Of a DNA stretch of 47,083 bases, positions 25,522-33,880 are shown in pieces. Below the pieces are notes generated by a model. The model had not been told where the DNA came from. It ran no database searches and saw nothing but the letters and a program-made list of their open reading frames with translations. A program made the position numbers and the translations under genes. This stretch comes from STD2-102 sp964414205 (GTDB taxonomy: Bacteria; Bacillota; Clostridia; Christensenellales; CAG-917). Each line of letters begins with the position of its first letter. Position 1 is the stretch's first letter. The stretch is from assembly GCA_964414205.1 (NCBI GenBank), contig CAYPVP010000004.1, positions 1-47,083 on the forward strand. The letters run 5' to 3'.

Positions 25522-27897
25522 ATGAAGAAAAAAATTATGGCTGTAATGTTGGTCTTTTCAATGCTAGCGATGACTTTTGCTGGATGCACCGACATAATAA
25601 AGAAGAATGAAGGAAGAGATTTCAATCAAATCATTTCTTCGGTCACCTACACCACAAAATATGATGACAAAGTTTACAATATGTCATCATCAATTAGCAA
25701 AGGTGATTTTGTTTTGTCTTTCAACAGCAATGCTGCCATGTATATGCAATATTATGGAATGACAAAAGAACAAGCAGCAGAATACATTTTGAAGTCAATG
25801 TCTCAAAAAGAATTGATGACTCTTTTTGCAAAAGCATATGTCATCAAAAACGGAATTGAGGGAACAAGCAAAACTTTGAATCCTGAAAATTCTTCAAACA
25901 AAGAAGTTTTGACAAACGCTGAAATTGACAAAGCAATCAAGGCAACAAACAAAGAAATGAAGTCTGCACTTGATTCAATCATTGAACAAATCATTTCTGA
26001 TGAGTCAAAAAATAGTGGTGACACCACAACAGAAAAAATAGAAGATTCTTCAAAAGATGAAGTCACAAACAGAGTCATTTTTGACAGCAAAGGTGGTTCT
26101 AGTGTTGATGATGTCATTGTTGGCAAAGGCAAAAAGGTCATCAAACCTGCAAACCCAACAAAAACAGACTACACTTTTGGTGGTTGGTATTTGATGGAAA
26201 AAAATGCTAACGGCGACTATGTTGAAACTGAAACAAAATTCATTTTCACTGGCGACAAAGCAATGACCATCAATGCTCGCACTTATTTGTATGCAAAATG
26301 GTTGCCATACAAAGCACCTCGTGTTCAACTTCCAAAAGCAACCGAATATGAAGAAGAATTTGACCCAATGAAAGAAGTTGCAACTGAAAACATAGAAAAA
26401 GAATTTTTTGATGAAAAATATCAAGTTTCAACAAACAAATTGTGGGATTTTGAAACAATCAAAAACAAAATCACAGTTGATGATGAAAAGTTTACAACAG
26501 AAGACGCAGTCAAAGCAGAAAAAGAAAGAAAACTTGCTGTTTACATTTCAGAAGGGCTTGCCAAACTTCAAAAGAACATGAAAGCAAACTATCGTGATTA
26601 TAACTACTATTTGAACGAAAAATACAAATCAGTTTTGCTTGAAAAATTCCAAAGAGCAGCAGAAGGTGCTCCAACTGTTTCACAACAAGAAATTCAAAAA
26701 GAATTTGACAAAGTTGTTGCTCAAAACAAAGAAACTTTCAAAGATGATGACAAAACAAAATATGAAAACGCATTGAAAACTTCTTTGACTTCAACCTATT
26801 TTCATTCAATGACTGGCGACAAAGCATATGCCTTTACAAGCAACATTTTGTTGAAATTTGATGCTGAAACATTGAAGAAATTGACTGACATTGTGTCAGG
26901 ACCTGATGGAGCAAATGCTGAACAAATCAAAAAATATCGTGATGAACTTGCTCAATCATTCAAAGTCAAAGTTTCAAACCCATATTATGATGCTGAGGCA
27001 AAATGTGATGTTCATGAATGTTCTGATGCTTCATGCGACCCAATGACATGCCCTGAACATACTTGCAATCAGGCAGACAAAAACTCAGCAGAGGACTACA
27101 AACAAATTGTAAAATTTGAAATTGTCGACGGCAAACCACAAATCACTTTCAGTGTCAAAGAAGAAAACAACTGCAAGACAATGGCATATCTTTTGACTTC
27201 TGTTGATGCTTTTGGTGCTGATGGAATTGTTCAACAAATCAAAAACTCTTTGGACAGTGTCAAAAACAATGCAACTCTTTCACCTGTTGAAAAAACATAT
27301 TGGTTGAATGAAGTTTACAAAACTTGGTTGTATCTTGTTGGCGATGACACAGGTGGAACAAACACTGAATCAAACAACAAAGGAAAAGGCTATTTGATTT
27401 CAGGGGAAGGCACTTCTGGTTATATTTCTGAATATACCGACCAAGCAAGAGAATTGATGAAAAAGGGAACAGGAACATACACAACTGACGGAACAACTGA
27501 TGGAATGTATGTTGTTGGCGACAACTTTATTGATGAAAAACAAACTTCAAATGCCTATGCAGGAATTTTTATCATTCTCATCACTGAAATGCCATATGAT
27601 GCTGTAAACTACAAGGCAACAACTGGAAACGACTTGCCAACTGGTGACAATCTTGGAAATCTTTCACTTGACTATGTCATTTCTATCACTCGTGATTTTG
27701 AAGGAATTCATGGAAATACAATTCAAAAGTTGATAGAAGAAAAATTGATTGAAGGAAAGAAATTTGTCAACTACAACAAAATTGTAAATGATTTCTTGCA
27801 AAACAAAATGAAAGATGAAAATGATGAATATACTGATTTTGGAAAATTTGAAATCAACACAAAATTGTTCAACGAATTTCTTGGAATTAAAGGCTAG
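25522..27897 (+). CDS. Large lipoprotein with InlB repeat; diverged PrsA/SurA-like foldase
   Basis: A 791-residue lipoprotein (Phe-Ala-Gly-Cys, Cys22). The N-terminal helical part and the segment about 290-430 resemble SurA/PrsA chaperone modules (Ser-Lys-Gly-Asp-Phe; Val-Ser-x2-Glu-Ile-x3-Phe). A Listeria-Bacteroides/InlB repeat is inserted at about 184-265 (Phe-Asp-Ser-Lys-Gly-Gly ... Gly-Gly-Trp-Tyr ... Leu-Tyr-Ala-Lys-Trp). About 436-443 reads Ser-Asn-Ile-Leu-Leu-Lys-Phe, and about 679-690 Ala-Gly-Ile-Phe-Ile-Ile-Leu-Ile-Thr, which look like the first and last strands of a parvulin domain split by a long insertion. A Cys ladder lies at 495-515. Parvulin-type foldases often follow mfd in Clostridia, which supports the guess. 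The ATG at 25522 has GGAG upstream; the earlier ATG at 25456 would hide the signal peptide. Function inferred only. Confidence 0.75.
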   Translation: MKKKIMAVMLVFSMLAMTFAGCTDIIKKNEGRDFNQIISSVTYTTKYDDKVYNMSSSISKGDFVLSFNSNAAMYMQYYGMTKEQAAEYILKSMSQKELMTLFAKAYVIKNGIEGTSKTLNPENSSNKEVLTNAEIDKAIKATNKEMKSALDSIIEQIISDESKNSGDTTTEKIEDSSKDEVTNRVIFDSKGGSSVDDVIVGKGKKVIKPANPTKTDYTFGGWYLMEKNANGDYVETETKFIFTGDKAMTINARTYLYAKWLPYKAPRVQLPKATEYEEEFDPMKEVATENIEKEFFDEKYQVSTNKLWDFETIKNKITVDDEKFTTEDAVKAEKERKLAVYISEGLAKLQKNMKANYRDYNYYLNEKYKSVLLEKFQRAAEGAPTVSQQEIQKEFDKVVAQNKETFKDDDKTKYENALKTSLTSTYFHSMTGDKAYAFTSNILLKFDAETLKKLTDIVSGPDGANAEQIKKYRDELAQSFKVKVSNPYYDAEAKCDVHECSDASCDPMTCPEHTCNQADKNSAEDYKQIVKFEIVDGKPQITFSVKEENNCKTMAYLLTSVDAFGADGIVQQIKNSLDSVKNNATLSPVEKTYWLNEVYKTWLYLVGDDTGGTNTESNNKGKGYLISGEGTSGYISEYTDQARELMKKGTGTYTTDGTTDGMYVVGDNFIDEKQTSNAYAGIFIILITEMPYDAVNYKATTGNDLPTGDNLGNLSLDYVISITRDFEGIHGNTIQKLIEEKLIEGKKFVNYNKIVNDFLQNKMKDENDEYTDFGKFEINTKLFNEFLGIKG

Positions 27898-27925
27898 GTT
27901 TTGAACATATAGACAACAAAACATA

Positions 27926-27952
27926 AAAAGCAACCATCAAGGTTGCTTTTTT
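27926..27952. terminator. Bidirectional terminator between convergent genes
   Basis: A 10-bp perfect stem (27926-27935 with 27941-27950), loop ATCAA, T-run on both strands. It serves the lipoprotein from the left; yabQ's last codons lie within its right arm on the minus strand. Confidence 0.88.
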
Positions 27953-28443
27953 GATTTTCGCATGTCCACAATTTCATATGTTGTTTGGAAATTTTGTTGT
28001 GGAGATTGAGTTGTTTGTGTTGATTTTGTTGACTTGTTGTTTTTTAAAATTGTTTTTTCTTTACGGCTTTTGTGAATGTTAGTTTCTTTTTCTTTATGCA
28101 TTTTGTGAATGTGAGAAGGTTTTTCTTTTCGTTTTTTGAGTTTGTAGATTTTTGCAACTTTGAGTTTTGGAAAAAATTTTCCTAGCCCTTCATACATCAG
28201 CAAAAAACCAAGAAATTGGGAAACTAGTTGGTGAAATTGGAAACCGTATTGGCACTGTGTTTCCCCAATGAAAAATGTTGAAACTGCAAACCCTGAAATG
28301 AAAATCAAATCTACAATCCAGCGAATGGCAATCAAAAGAGGAATTTGTTTTGTTGCTATCCAAACCAATGAAAAGCCAACTCCCATTGCAAAAAAAATCA
28401 ATGCTTCCAAAAGTTGAACTTGTGCGTTTGCTCCTGAAATCAT
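27937..28443 (-). CDS. yabQ: Spore cortex biosynthesis protein YabQ-like
   Basis: A 168-residue membrane protein: about three or four hydrophobic helices in the first 95 residues, then a highly basic, low-complexity tail rich in Lys, Thr, Ser and His. The helix order and the link to yabP identify it as YabQ, an outer-forespore-membrane protein needed for cortex formation in B. subtilis. The basic tail is much longer than I recall for B. subtilis YabQ. The start overlaps the yabP stop by four bases, so the two are translationally coupled. The conserved neighbour divIC is absent. Sequence similarity alone is weak; the context carries the call. Confidence 0.8.
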   Translation of the reverse strand: MISGANAQVQLLEALIFFAMGVGFSLVWIATKQIPLLIAIRWIVDLIFISGFAVSTFFIGETQCQYGFQFHQLVSQFLGFLLMYEGLGKFFPKLKVAKIYKLKKRKEKPSHIHKMHKEKETNIHKSRKEKTILKNNKSTKSTQTTQSPQQNFQTTYEIVDMRKSKKQP

Positions 28444-28712
28444 TTGAACACCTTTTTCAAAAATGTTGTTGCAGAATGTTTTTGCGTGTATTTCAAGGAC
28501 AAAATTTTTCCTGTTGCTGATGCAATTCCACTTTCAAGGTCGATTGATGTTACATTCAGATTTTCTCCTCCAATCACAAGATTTTGCTCGTCAAGTTCAA
28601 CAAGAATTGATTTTTCGTTGAAAGTGGGAACATTGACCACGCCTGTCATAGAAATTGCTTTGTTGTTTTCTAATTTTACATTATGAATTCTTTTAACTTT
28701 TTTTTCTTCCAT
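28440..28712 (-). CDS. yabP: Sporulation protein YabP
   Basis: A 90-residue soluble protein of the YabP/YqfC family, a mother-cell protein needed for spore cortex assembly. The family pattern is clear: Asn-x-Lys-Ala-Ile-Ser-Met-Thr-Gly-Val, then Asp-Glu-Gln-Asn-Leu-Val-Ile-Gly-Gly-Glu-Asn-Leu-Asn-Val and a final Gly-Lys-Ile-Leu-Ser-Leu-Lys-Tyr. GGAGC precedes the ATG. It is the first gene of a two-gene unit with yabQ. In B. subtilis yabP lies about five genes after mfd on the same strand; here the pair is inverted relative to mfd. Confidence 0.93.
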   Translation of the reverse strand: MEEKKVKRIHNVKLENNKAISMTGVVNVPTFNEKSILVELDEQNLVIGGENLNVTSIDLESGIASATGKILSLKYTQKHSATTFLKKVFK

Positions 28713-28770
28713 AATTTCGCTCCATTGCTTGTTGCTAATGTTTATTCAAAAATGTGCAATTCTATGAAAA

Positions 28771-28799
28771 AATATATAAAGTTGTTGGTATAAAGTCAA
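28771..28799 (-). promoter_or_regulatory. Possible promoter of yabP-yabQ
   Basis: On the minus strand TTGACT (28794-28799) and TATATT (28771-28776) are 17 bp apart, a sigma-A-like pair 59 bp before the start. A mother-cell sigma-E promoter would be expected for this operon; I could not see a convincing one. Confidence 0.45.
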
Positions 28800-28920
28800 A
28801 ATGTGCATAACAAATTTGAAAATGAATTTTTATATGAAAGAGTGATAAATTGTGATAAAAAACGCAAAGTTGGTGACAAAAGTCTAAAAATCTTGATTGC
28901 ATGTTTAATCAACAGTGATG

Positions 28921-28949
28921 TTGACATCATTGTGTATGTGGAGTAAAAT
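28921..28949 (+). promoter_or_regulatory. Sigma-A promoter of the acyltransferase/DUF6320 pair
   Basis: TTGACA at 28921-28926 and TAAAAT at 28944-28949 with a 17-bp spacer, 52 bp before the start codon. Confidence 0.8.
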
Positions 28950-29001
28950 TATAATATTATTTTGGGGAATTTTGGTTGCTTCAAAAAAACATAGGTGAAG
29001 A

Positions 29002-30450
29002 ATGACGATTGATGACAAAACAAAAATTTTAGAAAATCTAGAATCTGCAAAAATAGAATGTGAAAAAGCAGAAAGCAAAAATGCAAAATGCGAAAAAGCA
29101 GAAAGCGAAAAAACAGAATCTGTAAAAGCAGAAATCAAAAATGCTAATGGAAGAAAGCAAAAATCTTCAAAGCGTGTTTTGAGATGGTATAGATTGGATA
29201 ATTCGGCAAGATTATATCCAAGTTTAATCACCAAAAACACTCAAAGTTTGTTTAGAATTTCTTTTGTTTTGAAAGAAGTCATTGTTCCAGAAATATTGCA
29301 ACAAGCATTGGAAGATACAATTTCAAGGTTCCCAACTTTTTCTGTCAAAATCAAAAGAGGCTTTTTTTGGTATTATTTTGAAGAAAACCAACAACCACTG
29401 AAAATTTTTGAAGATGATGGAGTTTTGCTTGCTCCAATCAAAACAAAAGAAACCAATCACTATTGGTTCAAAATTTCCTATTTCAACAAGAAAATTTCAC
29501 TTGATTGTTTTCATGCTCTTGCAGATGCAGGTGGCTCTTTTGCTTTTTTCAAAACTTTGGTTGCAAGATATGTTGAACTTGGTGGTGTTGAAGTTGGAAA
29601 AGAAAACATTTTGGACATAAACGCATTGCCAACTGAAAGGGAAATTGAAGATTCATTTTTGAAAAATGCAAAAAAAATCAAATTGAAAGACATCGAATTG
29701 AAAAAATTTGCAGGTGAAACACCTTTGAGAATCAGTGGCAAAAGTTTCAAGGCTCACGGATATGGTTCGATTTTGGGAATGATGCCTGTTGCACAAATCA
29801 AAGCAGAGGCGAAAAAACACAATGCAACAATCAACACTTTTTTGTCAGCCGTTTTGATGGAATCACTCATTAGAACTTGTGCAAAAAAGAAAAAGAAAAG
29901 ACCTGTTGTGTTGATGGTTCCAATCGATTTGCGACGCTACTATGGAAGCGAAAGTTTGCGAAATTTTGTTCTTTTCACTCGTGTTTCAATTTTGCCAGAA
30001 GACAATTTGTCTTTTGATGAAATCATTCAAGAATGCGACAGACAATTGAAAGAGGGAACGTCGCTTGAAAGCATTCAATCTCAACTTGACACAACGGTCA
30101 AAAGCACTCAAACATTTGTCTACAAATACATGCCATTGGCTTTGAAATATGCAACTTTGAAAATTGGCAAACTTTTTTTGAAATCTAGACAAACAGTCGT
30201 GTTTTCTAATGCTGGCATAATCAAAATGCCAATGGGCGTTGATTTTGAAAAAGTTGTTGTGCATTTGAATGTCAGCAAAAATACGCCATATGGAATTGGA
30301 GTTGTGTCATACAATGATGAACTTATGGTGTCATTTACAAGAGCCATTGTCGAAACTGAATTGGAAAAAGATTTCTTCACTTCACTTTCAAACATGGGCA
30401 TTGATGTGAAAATTTCATCGAATTTTAGGGAGGAACAAAATGTTTTGTAA
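29002..30450 (+). CDS. Condensation-fold (alcohol acetyltransferase-like) protein
   Basis: A 482-residue protein of the CoA-dependent acyltransferase fold (alcohol acetyltransferase/condensation superfamily). The core begins at about 53 with Arg-Trp-Tyr-Arg-Leu-Asp-Asn-Ser-Ala, a signature I associate with the family that pairs with DUF6320 proteins. The active-site motif is His171-Ala-Leu-Ala-Asp175-Ala-Gly-Gly, matching His-x3-Asp-x. A second conserved element is Val-Pro-Ile-Asp-Leu-Arg-Arg. Residues 1-50 are an unrelated charged extension with three decapeptide repeats. AGGTGA precedes the ATG. Its 3' end overlaps the next gene by 11 bp. Substrate unknown; acyl transfer to an alcohol or lipid head is likely. 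Confidence 0.8.
   Translation: MTIDDKTKILENLESAKIECEKAESKNAKCEKAESEKTESVKAEIKNANGRKQKSSKRVLRWYRLDNSARLYPSLITKNTQSLFRISFVLKEVIVPEILQQALEDTISRFPTFSVKIKRGFFWYYFEENQQPLKIFEDDGVLLAPIKTKETNHYWFKISYFNKKISLDCFHALADAGGSFAFFKTLVARYVELGGVEVGKENILDINALPTEREIEDSFLKNAKKIKLKDIELKKFAGETPLRISGKSFKAHGYGSILGMMPVAQIKAEAKKHNATINTFLSAVLMESLIRTCAKKKKKRPVVLMVPIDLRRYYGSESLRNFVLFTRVSILPEDNLSFDEIIQECDRQLKEGTSLESIQSQLDTTVKSTQTFVYKYMPLALKYATLKIGKLFLKSRQTVVFSNAGIIKMPMGVDFEKVVVHLNVSKNTPYGIGVVSYNDELMVSFTRAIVETELEKDFFTSLSNMGIDVKISSNFREEQNVL
29059..29148 (+). repeat. Three in-frame 30-bp repeats
   Basis: Three consecutive units of 30 bp encode decapeptides of the form Cys-Glu-Lys-Ala-Glu-Ser-Lys-Asn-Ala-Lys, the third diverged. 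They form the disordered N-terminal extension of the condensation-fold protein. Confidence 0.8.
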
Positions 30451-31102
30451 AAATTGCAAAGTTGAAATTGAAGATTCTTCAAGAGTTTGCCCTTTGTGTC
30501 ATGCTCCACTTGATGGCAAAGATGAAATTTTCCCAGTTGTGAAACGCACCAAAAGAAAACAAATCATAACTTTCTCTCAAATTTTTTGGGTTGTTGCCTT
30601 GATGGCAATCATTCCTTGTTTGGCAGTCAATTTTGCTTTGAAACAAGAAGTTTTGTGGAGCGTTGCAATTGTTGGCGTCTTCATCTATTTGTATGTTCTG
30701 ATTGCAATGACCTTTTTCAGCAAAAGCCATGTTGCAACAAAGATTTTGATTTTGACGCTTGCATTGGCAATTCTTACGGGGTGTTTGCAAGGGCTGACTC
30801 CAACTGTGACTTGGGCTGCAAACTATGCTGTTCCAATTGTTATTATGGTTGGTGCAATTCAACTTGGAATTGCAAGCATTGTGTCAAAAAAAACAGGCAA
30901 TTTTTTGTTTTCATTGTTTTTTGTGTCATTGTCAGGCTTGATTCCAATCATCTATACTCTTGCAGGAAAAGAACCAATGCTCATTCCAAGCATTGTCTGT
31001 GCGAGCGTTTGTGGCTTTGAATTGCTTGTTTTGTTGATTTGGGGACTAACAGGTGGAAAAGAAATTATTTTGTCAGAAATAAAAAGAAAATTTAATGCCT
31101 AG
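30440..31102 (+). CDS. Zinc-ribbon membrane protein (DUF6320-like)
   Basis: A 220-residue protein with an N-terminal zinc ribbon (Cys3-x2-Cys6 ... Cys17-x2-Cys20) and about six membrane helices from residue 45 on (for example 48-64, 70-86, 97-116, 120-140, 150-168, 182-202). This layout is that of DUF6320 proteins, which sit beside the condensation-fold acyltransferase in many Clostridia. GGAGG lies inside the upstream gene just before the ATG, and the 11-bp overlap indicates coupling, so a membrane complex of the two is plausible (inference). Confidence 0.8.
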   Translation: MFCKNCKVEIEDSSRVCPLCHAPLDGKDEIFPVVKRTKRKQIITFSQIFWVVALMAIIPCLAVNFALKQEVLWSVAIVGVFIYLYVLIAMTFFSKSHVATKILILTLALAILTGCLQGLTPTVTWAANYAVPIVIMVGAIQLGIASIVSKKTGNFLFSLFFVSLSGLIPIIYTLAGKEPMLIPSIVCASVCGFELLVLLIWGLTGGKEIILSEIKRKFNA

Positions 31103-31118
31103 TTTTTGATTGAAATGA

Positions 31119-31146
31119 TTGATAAGAACGAAAAATTGTATATAAT
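31119..31146 (+). promoter_or_regulatory. Sigma-A promoter of alaS
   Basis: TTGATA at 31119-31124 and TATAAT at 31141-31146 with a 16-bp spacer. The leader is about 75 bp, with an imperfect hairpin around GGCAAATGCC (31203-31212); no T-box motif. Confidence 0.7.
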
Positions 31147-31228
31147 GTTATTGAAAAAATCAAAATTTAGAAAACGCTTTGTTTTCAATCAACATACATG
31201 CACGGCAAATGCCATGTAAGGAGAAAAA

Positions 31229-33013
31229 ATGAATAAATTGACATCAGAAGAATTGCGCAAAGTTTGGCTAGATTTTTTTGCTCAAAGAGGACATAGTGTA
31301 ATTCAAACTGCTTCACTAATTCCAGAAAACGACCCAACAGTTTTGTTTACAACTGCTGGTATGCACCCACTTGTGCCATATTTGCTTGGTGAAAAACACC
31401 CACAAGGAACAAGATTGACTGATGTTCAAATCTGTGTTAGAACGGGTGACATTGATGAAGTTGGAGATTCTTCGCACTGCACTTTTTTTGAAATGCTTGG
31501 CAACTGGTCACTTGGTGACTATTTCAAACAAGACATGATTCCTTGGAGTTTTGAACTTTTGACAAAAGTGCTTGGAATTCCTGTTGAAAAATTGGCAGTC
31601 AGCGTTTTTGCAGGAGATGAAAATGCTCCAAGAGATGATGAAAGTGCAAATCTTTGGAACAATTGTGGAATTCCTCGTGACAAAATATTTTTCTTGCCAA
31701 AGAAAAACAACTGGTGGGGACCTGCTGGGGTCACAGGACCTTGTGGGCCTGACACAGAGATGTTTATTGACACAGGAAAACCTGCTTGCTCTGATGAGTG
31801 TTCACCTGCATGTGATTGTGGAAAATATTTGGAAATTTGGAACGATGTTTTCATGCAATATTTCAAAAATGCTGATGGAAAATTTGAAACCATGCAAAAG
31901 AAAAATGTCGACACAGGCATGGGTCTTGAAAGAACATTGTGCATTTTGAATGGCTACAAATCTGTCTATGAAACTGATTTGTTCAGTTTTGCAATTCAAA
32001 AAATCGAAGAATTGTCTGGCGAAAAATATGGTGACAATCAAGAAATCACTGTTGCCATGAGAATTGTTGCCGACCACATTCGCACAGCAACATTTATGCT
32101 TGGTGACGTCAACGGAATTGTTCCTTCAAACGTTGACCAAGGCTATGTTTTGCGTCGTTTGATTCGCCGTGCTGTTCGTTTTGCTCGCAAATTGAACTTG
32201 CCTGAAAACGCTTTGGAAGAACTTGCAAAACTATATATTCAAAAATATAGTTCAGTCTATCAATTCATTGCAGACAATTCAGAAAAAATCATTTCAGAAT
32301 TGAAAGCAGAAGAAGAAAAGTTTTCAAAAACCCTGGAACAAGGTTTGAAAGAATTTGAAAAAGTAATTTCACACATTCAAACAAAAACTGTGCCAGGAAA
32401 AACTGCTTTCCGTTTGTATGACACATTTGGATTTCCTGTTGAAATCACAACAGAACTTGCAAAAGAAAAAGGATTTGATGTTGATTTGGAAGGCTATGAA
32501 GTGGCATTTCAAAAACACCAAGAACTTTCAAAAGCAGGCGCTGAACAAAAGTTTAAAGGTGGACTTGCAGATTCAACCGAAGCAACAGCACATTTGCACA
32601 CAGCAACACACTTGCTCGCACAATCTTTGAGAGAAGTTTTGAATGACCCAACAATCATGCAAAAAGGAAGCAATATCACGGCTGAAAGATTGCGTTTTGA
32701 CTTCAATTTTGCAAGACCACTTTCAAAAGAAGAAGTTGAAAAAGTTGAAGCAAGAGTGAATGAAGAAATTGCCAAAAGCATTGCTGTCATTTGCGAAGAA
32801 AAAACTGTTGATGAAGCAAAAGAAGAAGGTGCAATTGGTGTTTTTGCCTCAAAATATGGCGAAAAAGTCAAAGTTTATACAATTGGATTTTCAAAAGAAA
32901 TTTGTGGAGGCCCTCATGCTGAAAACACAGCAGACCTTGGCAAATTCAAAATTGTCAAAGAACAAAGTTCATCTGCTGGCATAAGAAGAATCAAAGCAAT
33001 TTTGGAAAAATGA
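31229..33013 (+). CDS. alaS: Alanine--tRNA ligase, compact form
   Basis: Class II synthetase charging tRNA-Ala and editing mischarged Ser/Gly. It has the usual N-terminus (Leu-Arg-x-Val-Trp-Leu-Asp-Phe-Phe, Gly-Met-His-Pro, Arg-x-Gly-Asp-Ile-Asp-Glu-Val-Gly), the aminoacylation and tRNA-recognition domains, and the editing zinc/active-site motifs His457-x3-His461 (His-Thr-Ala-Thr-His) and Cys559-x3-His563. But it ends at 594 residues against about 870 in most bacteria. Two parts are absent: the beta-barrel segment normally before the editing core (Phe-Tyr-Ala-Glu-x-Gly-Gly-Gln) and the whole C-terminal C-Ala/DHHA1 domain. No broken continuation exists downstream, so this is a real compact form rather than a frameshift. 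AAGGAG precedes the ATG. Confidence 0.94.
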   Translation: MNKLTSEELRKVWLDFFAQRGHSVIQTASLIPENDPTVLFTTAGMHPLVPYLLGEKHPQGTRLTDVQICVRTGDIDEVGDSSHCTFFEMLGNWSLGDYFKQDMIPWSFELLTKVLGIPVEKLAVSVFAGDENAPRDDESANLWNNCGIPRDKIFFLPKKNNWWGPAGVTGPCGPDTEMFIDTGKPACSDECSPACDCGKYLEIWNDVFMQYFKNADGKFETMQKKNVDTGMGLERTLCILNGYKSVYETDLFSFAIQKIEELSGEKYGDNQEITVAMRIVADHIRTATFMLGDVNGIVPSNVDQGYVLRRLIRRAVRFARKLNLPENALEELAKLYIQKYSSVYQFIADNSEKIISELKAEEEKFSKTLEQGLKEFEKVISHIQTKTVPGKTAFRLYDTFGFPVEITTELAKEKGFDVDLEGYEVAFQKHQELSKAGAEQKFKGGLADSTEATAHLHTATHLLAQSLREVLNDPTIMQKGSNITAERLRFDFNFARPLSKEEVEKVEARVNEEIAKSIAVICEEKTVDEAKEEGAIGVFASKYGEKVKVYTIGFSKEICGGPHAENTADLGKFKIVKEQSSSAGIRRIKAILEK

Positions 33014-33085
33014 TTGCGTATAATGATTTGAAGATTGAAAATTTTTGCAGTTGATGTTGAAAAAATATAATAAAAGAAGGACTAC

Positions 33086-33880
33086 ATGAAAGTTGATTCT
33101 CACACACATTCAAAATTTTCGCCAGATGGCCGTGAAGAAATTCAAACAATGGTGAACAATGCCTTGTCGAATGGCGCAGAATATTTGGCAATCACTGACC
33201 ACTGCGACAAAGATGTTTTGCAAGAAGGAAACAACCCTCCTGAACCATGGTCACAACTCGATTTGGACGCCTATTATGCCGAATTTTTGAGAGTTAAACA
33301 AAACAACACCAACAGCCTATATCTTGCTTTTGGCATTGAAACAGGCTATGATAAGCGTGCAAGCAAGGACTATGAGAAGGTCATTGCAAAATATCCATTT
33401 GATGTCATCATCAATTCGGTGCACTTTGTTGATGGCTGGGATGTTTATTTTCCTCCATTTTTTGAAGGCAGAACAAAACAAAAGGCATATTTGTCATATT
33501 TGAACAATGTTTTTGAGAGTCTTTCTGCTCCCTATGATTTTGACATTGTTGGGCACATTGGATATTGTGTCAGAAACGCTCCCTATCAAGACCCTGTCAT
33601 GCACTATGAAGAAAACAAAGAAATCATTGACAAAATTTTGAAGAAAGTGATTGCATTGGACAAAGCATTGGAAGTCAACACACACGCCAAAATGGCACCG
33701 AATGTTGAAATTTTGCAAAGATATTTTGAACTTGGTGGAAGAAAAATTTCATTTGGTTCAGACGCACATCGTGGAGATGTTTTGAAAGACTATGATGAAG
33801 TTTCAAAACTGCTGAAAGAAATTGGATTTACGCATTTTTCAATATTCAAGCAAAGAAAAGAAGAAAAAGTAGAAATTTAG
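33086..33880 (+). CDS. PHP-domain histidinol-phosphatase-like enzyme
   Basis: A 264-residue PHP phosphoesterase of the HisK type, which in Firmicutes removes phosphate from histidinol phosphate. Metal motifs are in order: Asp-Ser-His-Thr-His (N-terminus), Ile-Thr-Asp-His-Cys-Asp, Gly-Ile-Glu, Ser-Val-His-Phe, Gly-His-Ile-Gly-Tyr, Asn-Thr-His-Ala and Gly-Ser-Asp-Ala-His. The ATG follows AAGAAGG at good spacing. No other histidine gene is near, so it may act on another phosphate ester. It lies 72 bp after alaS, with no terminator between, so the two may share a transcript. Confidence 0.88.
   Translation: MKVDSHTHSKFSPDGREEIQTMVNNALSNGAEYLAITDHCDKDVLQEGNNPPEPWSQLDLDAYYAEFLRVKQNNTNSLYLAFGIETGYDKRASKDYEKVIAKYPFDVIINSVHFVDGWDVYFPPFFEGRTKQKAYLSYLNNVFESLSAPYDFDIVGHIGYCVRNAPYQDPVMHYEENKEIIDKILKKVIALDKALEVNTHAKMAPNVEILQRYFELGGRKISFGSDAHRGDVLKDYDEVSKLLKEIGFTHFSIFKQRKEEKVEI

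Noticed and set aside
31103..31228. T-box riboswitch before alaS
   Set aside because: The leader is only about 75 bp and lacks the conserved GGTGG-type T-box sequence and specifier structure.
33014..33085. Frameshifted remainder of AlaRS
   Set aside because: Only 72 bp separate it from the PHP gene, and no frame encodes the missing C-terminal domain, so the short form is genuine.
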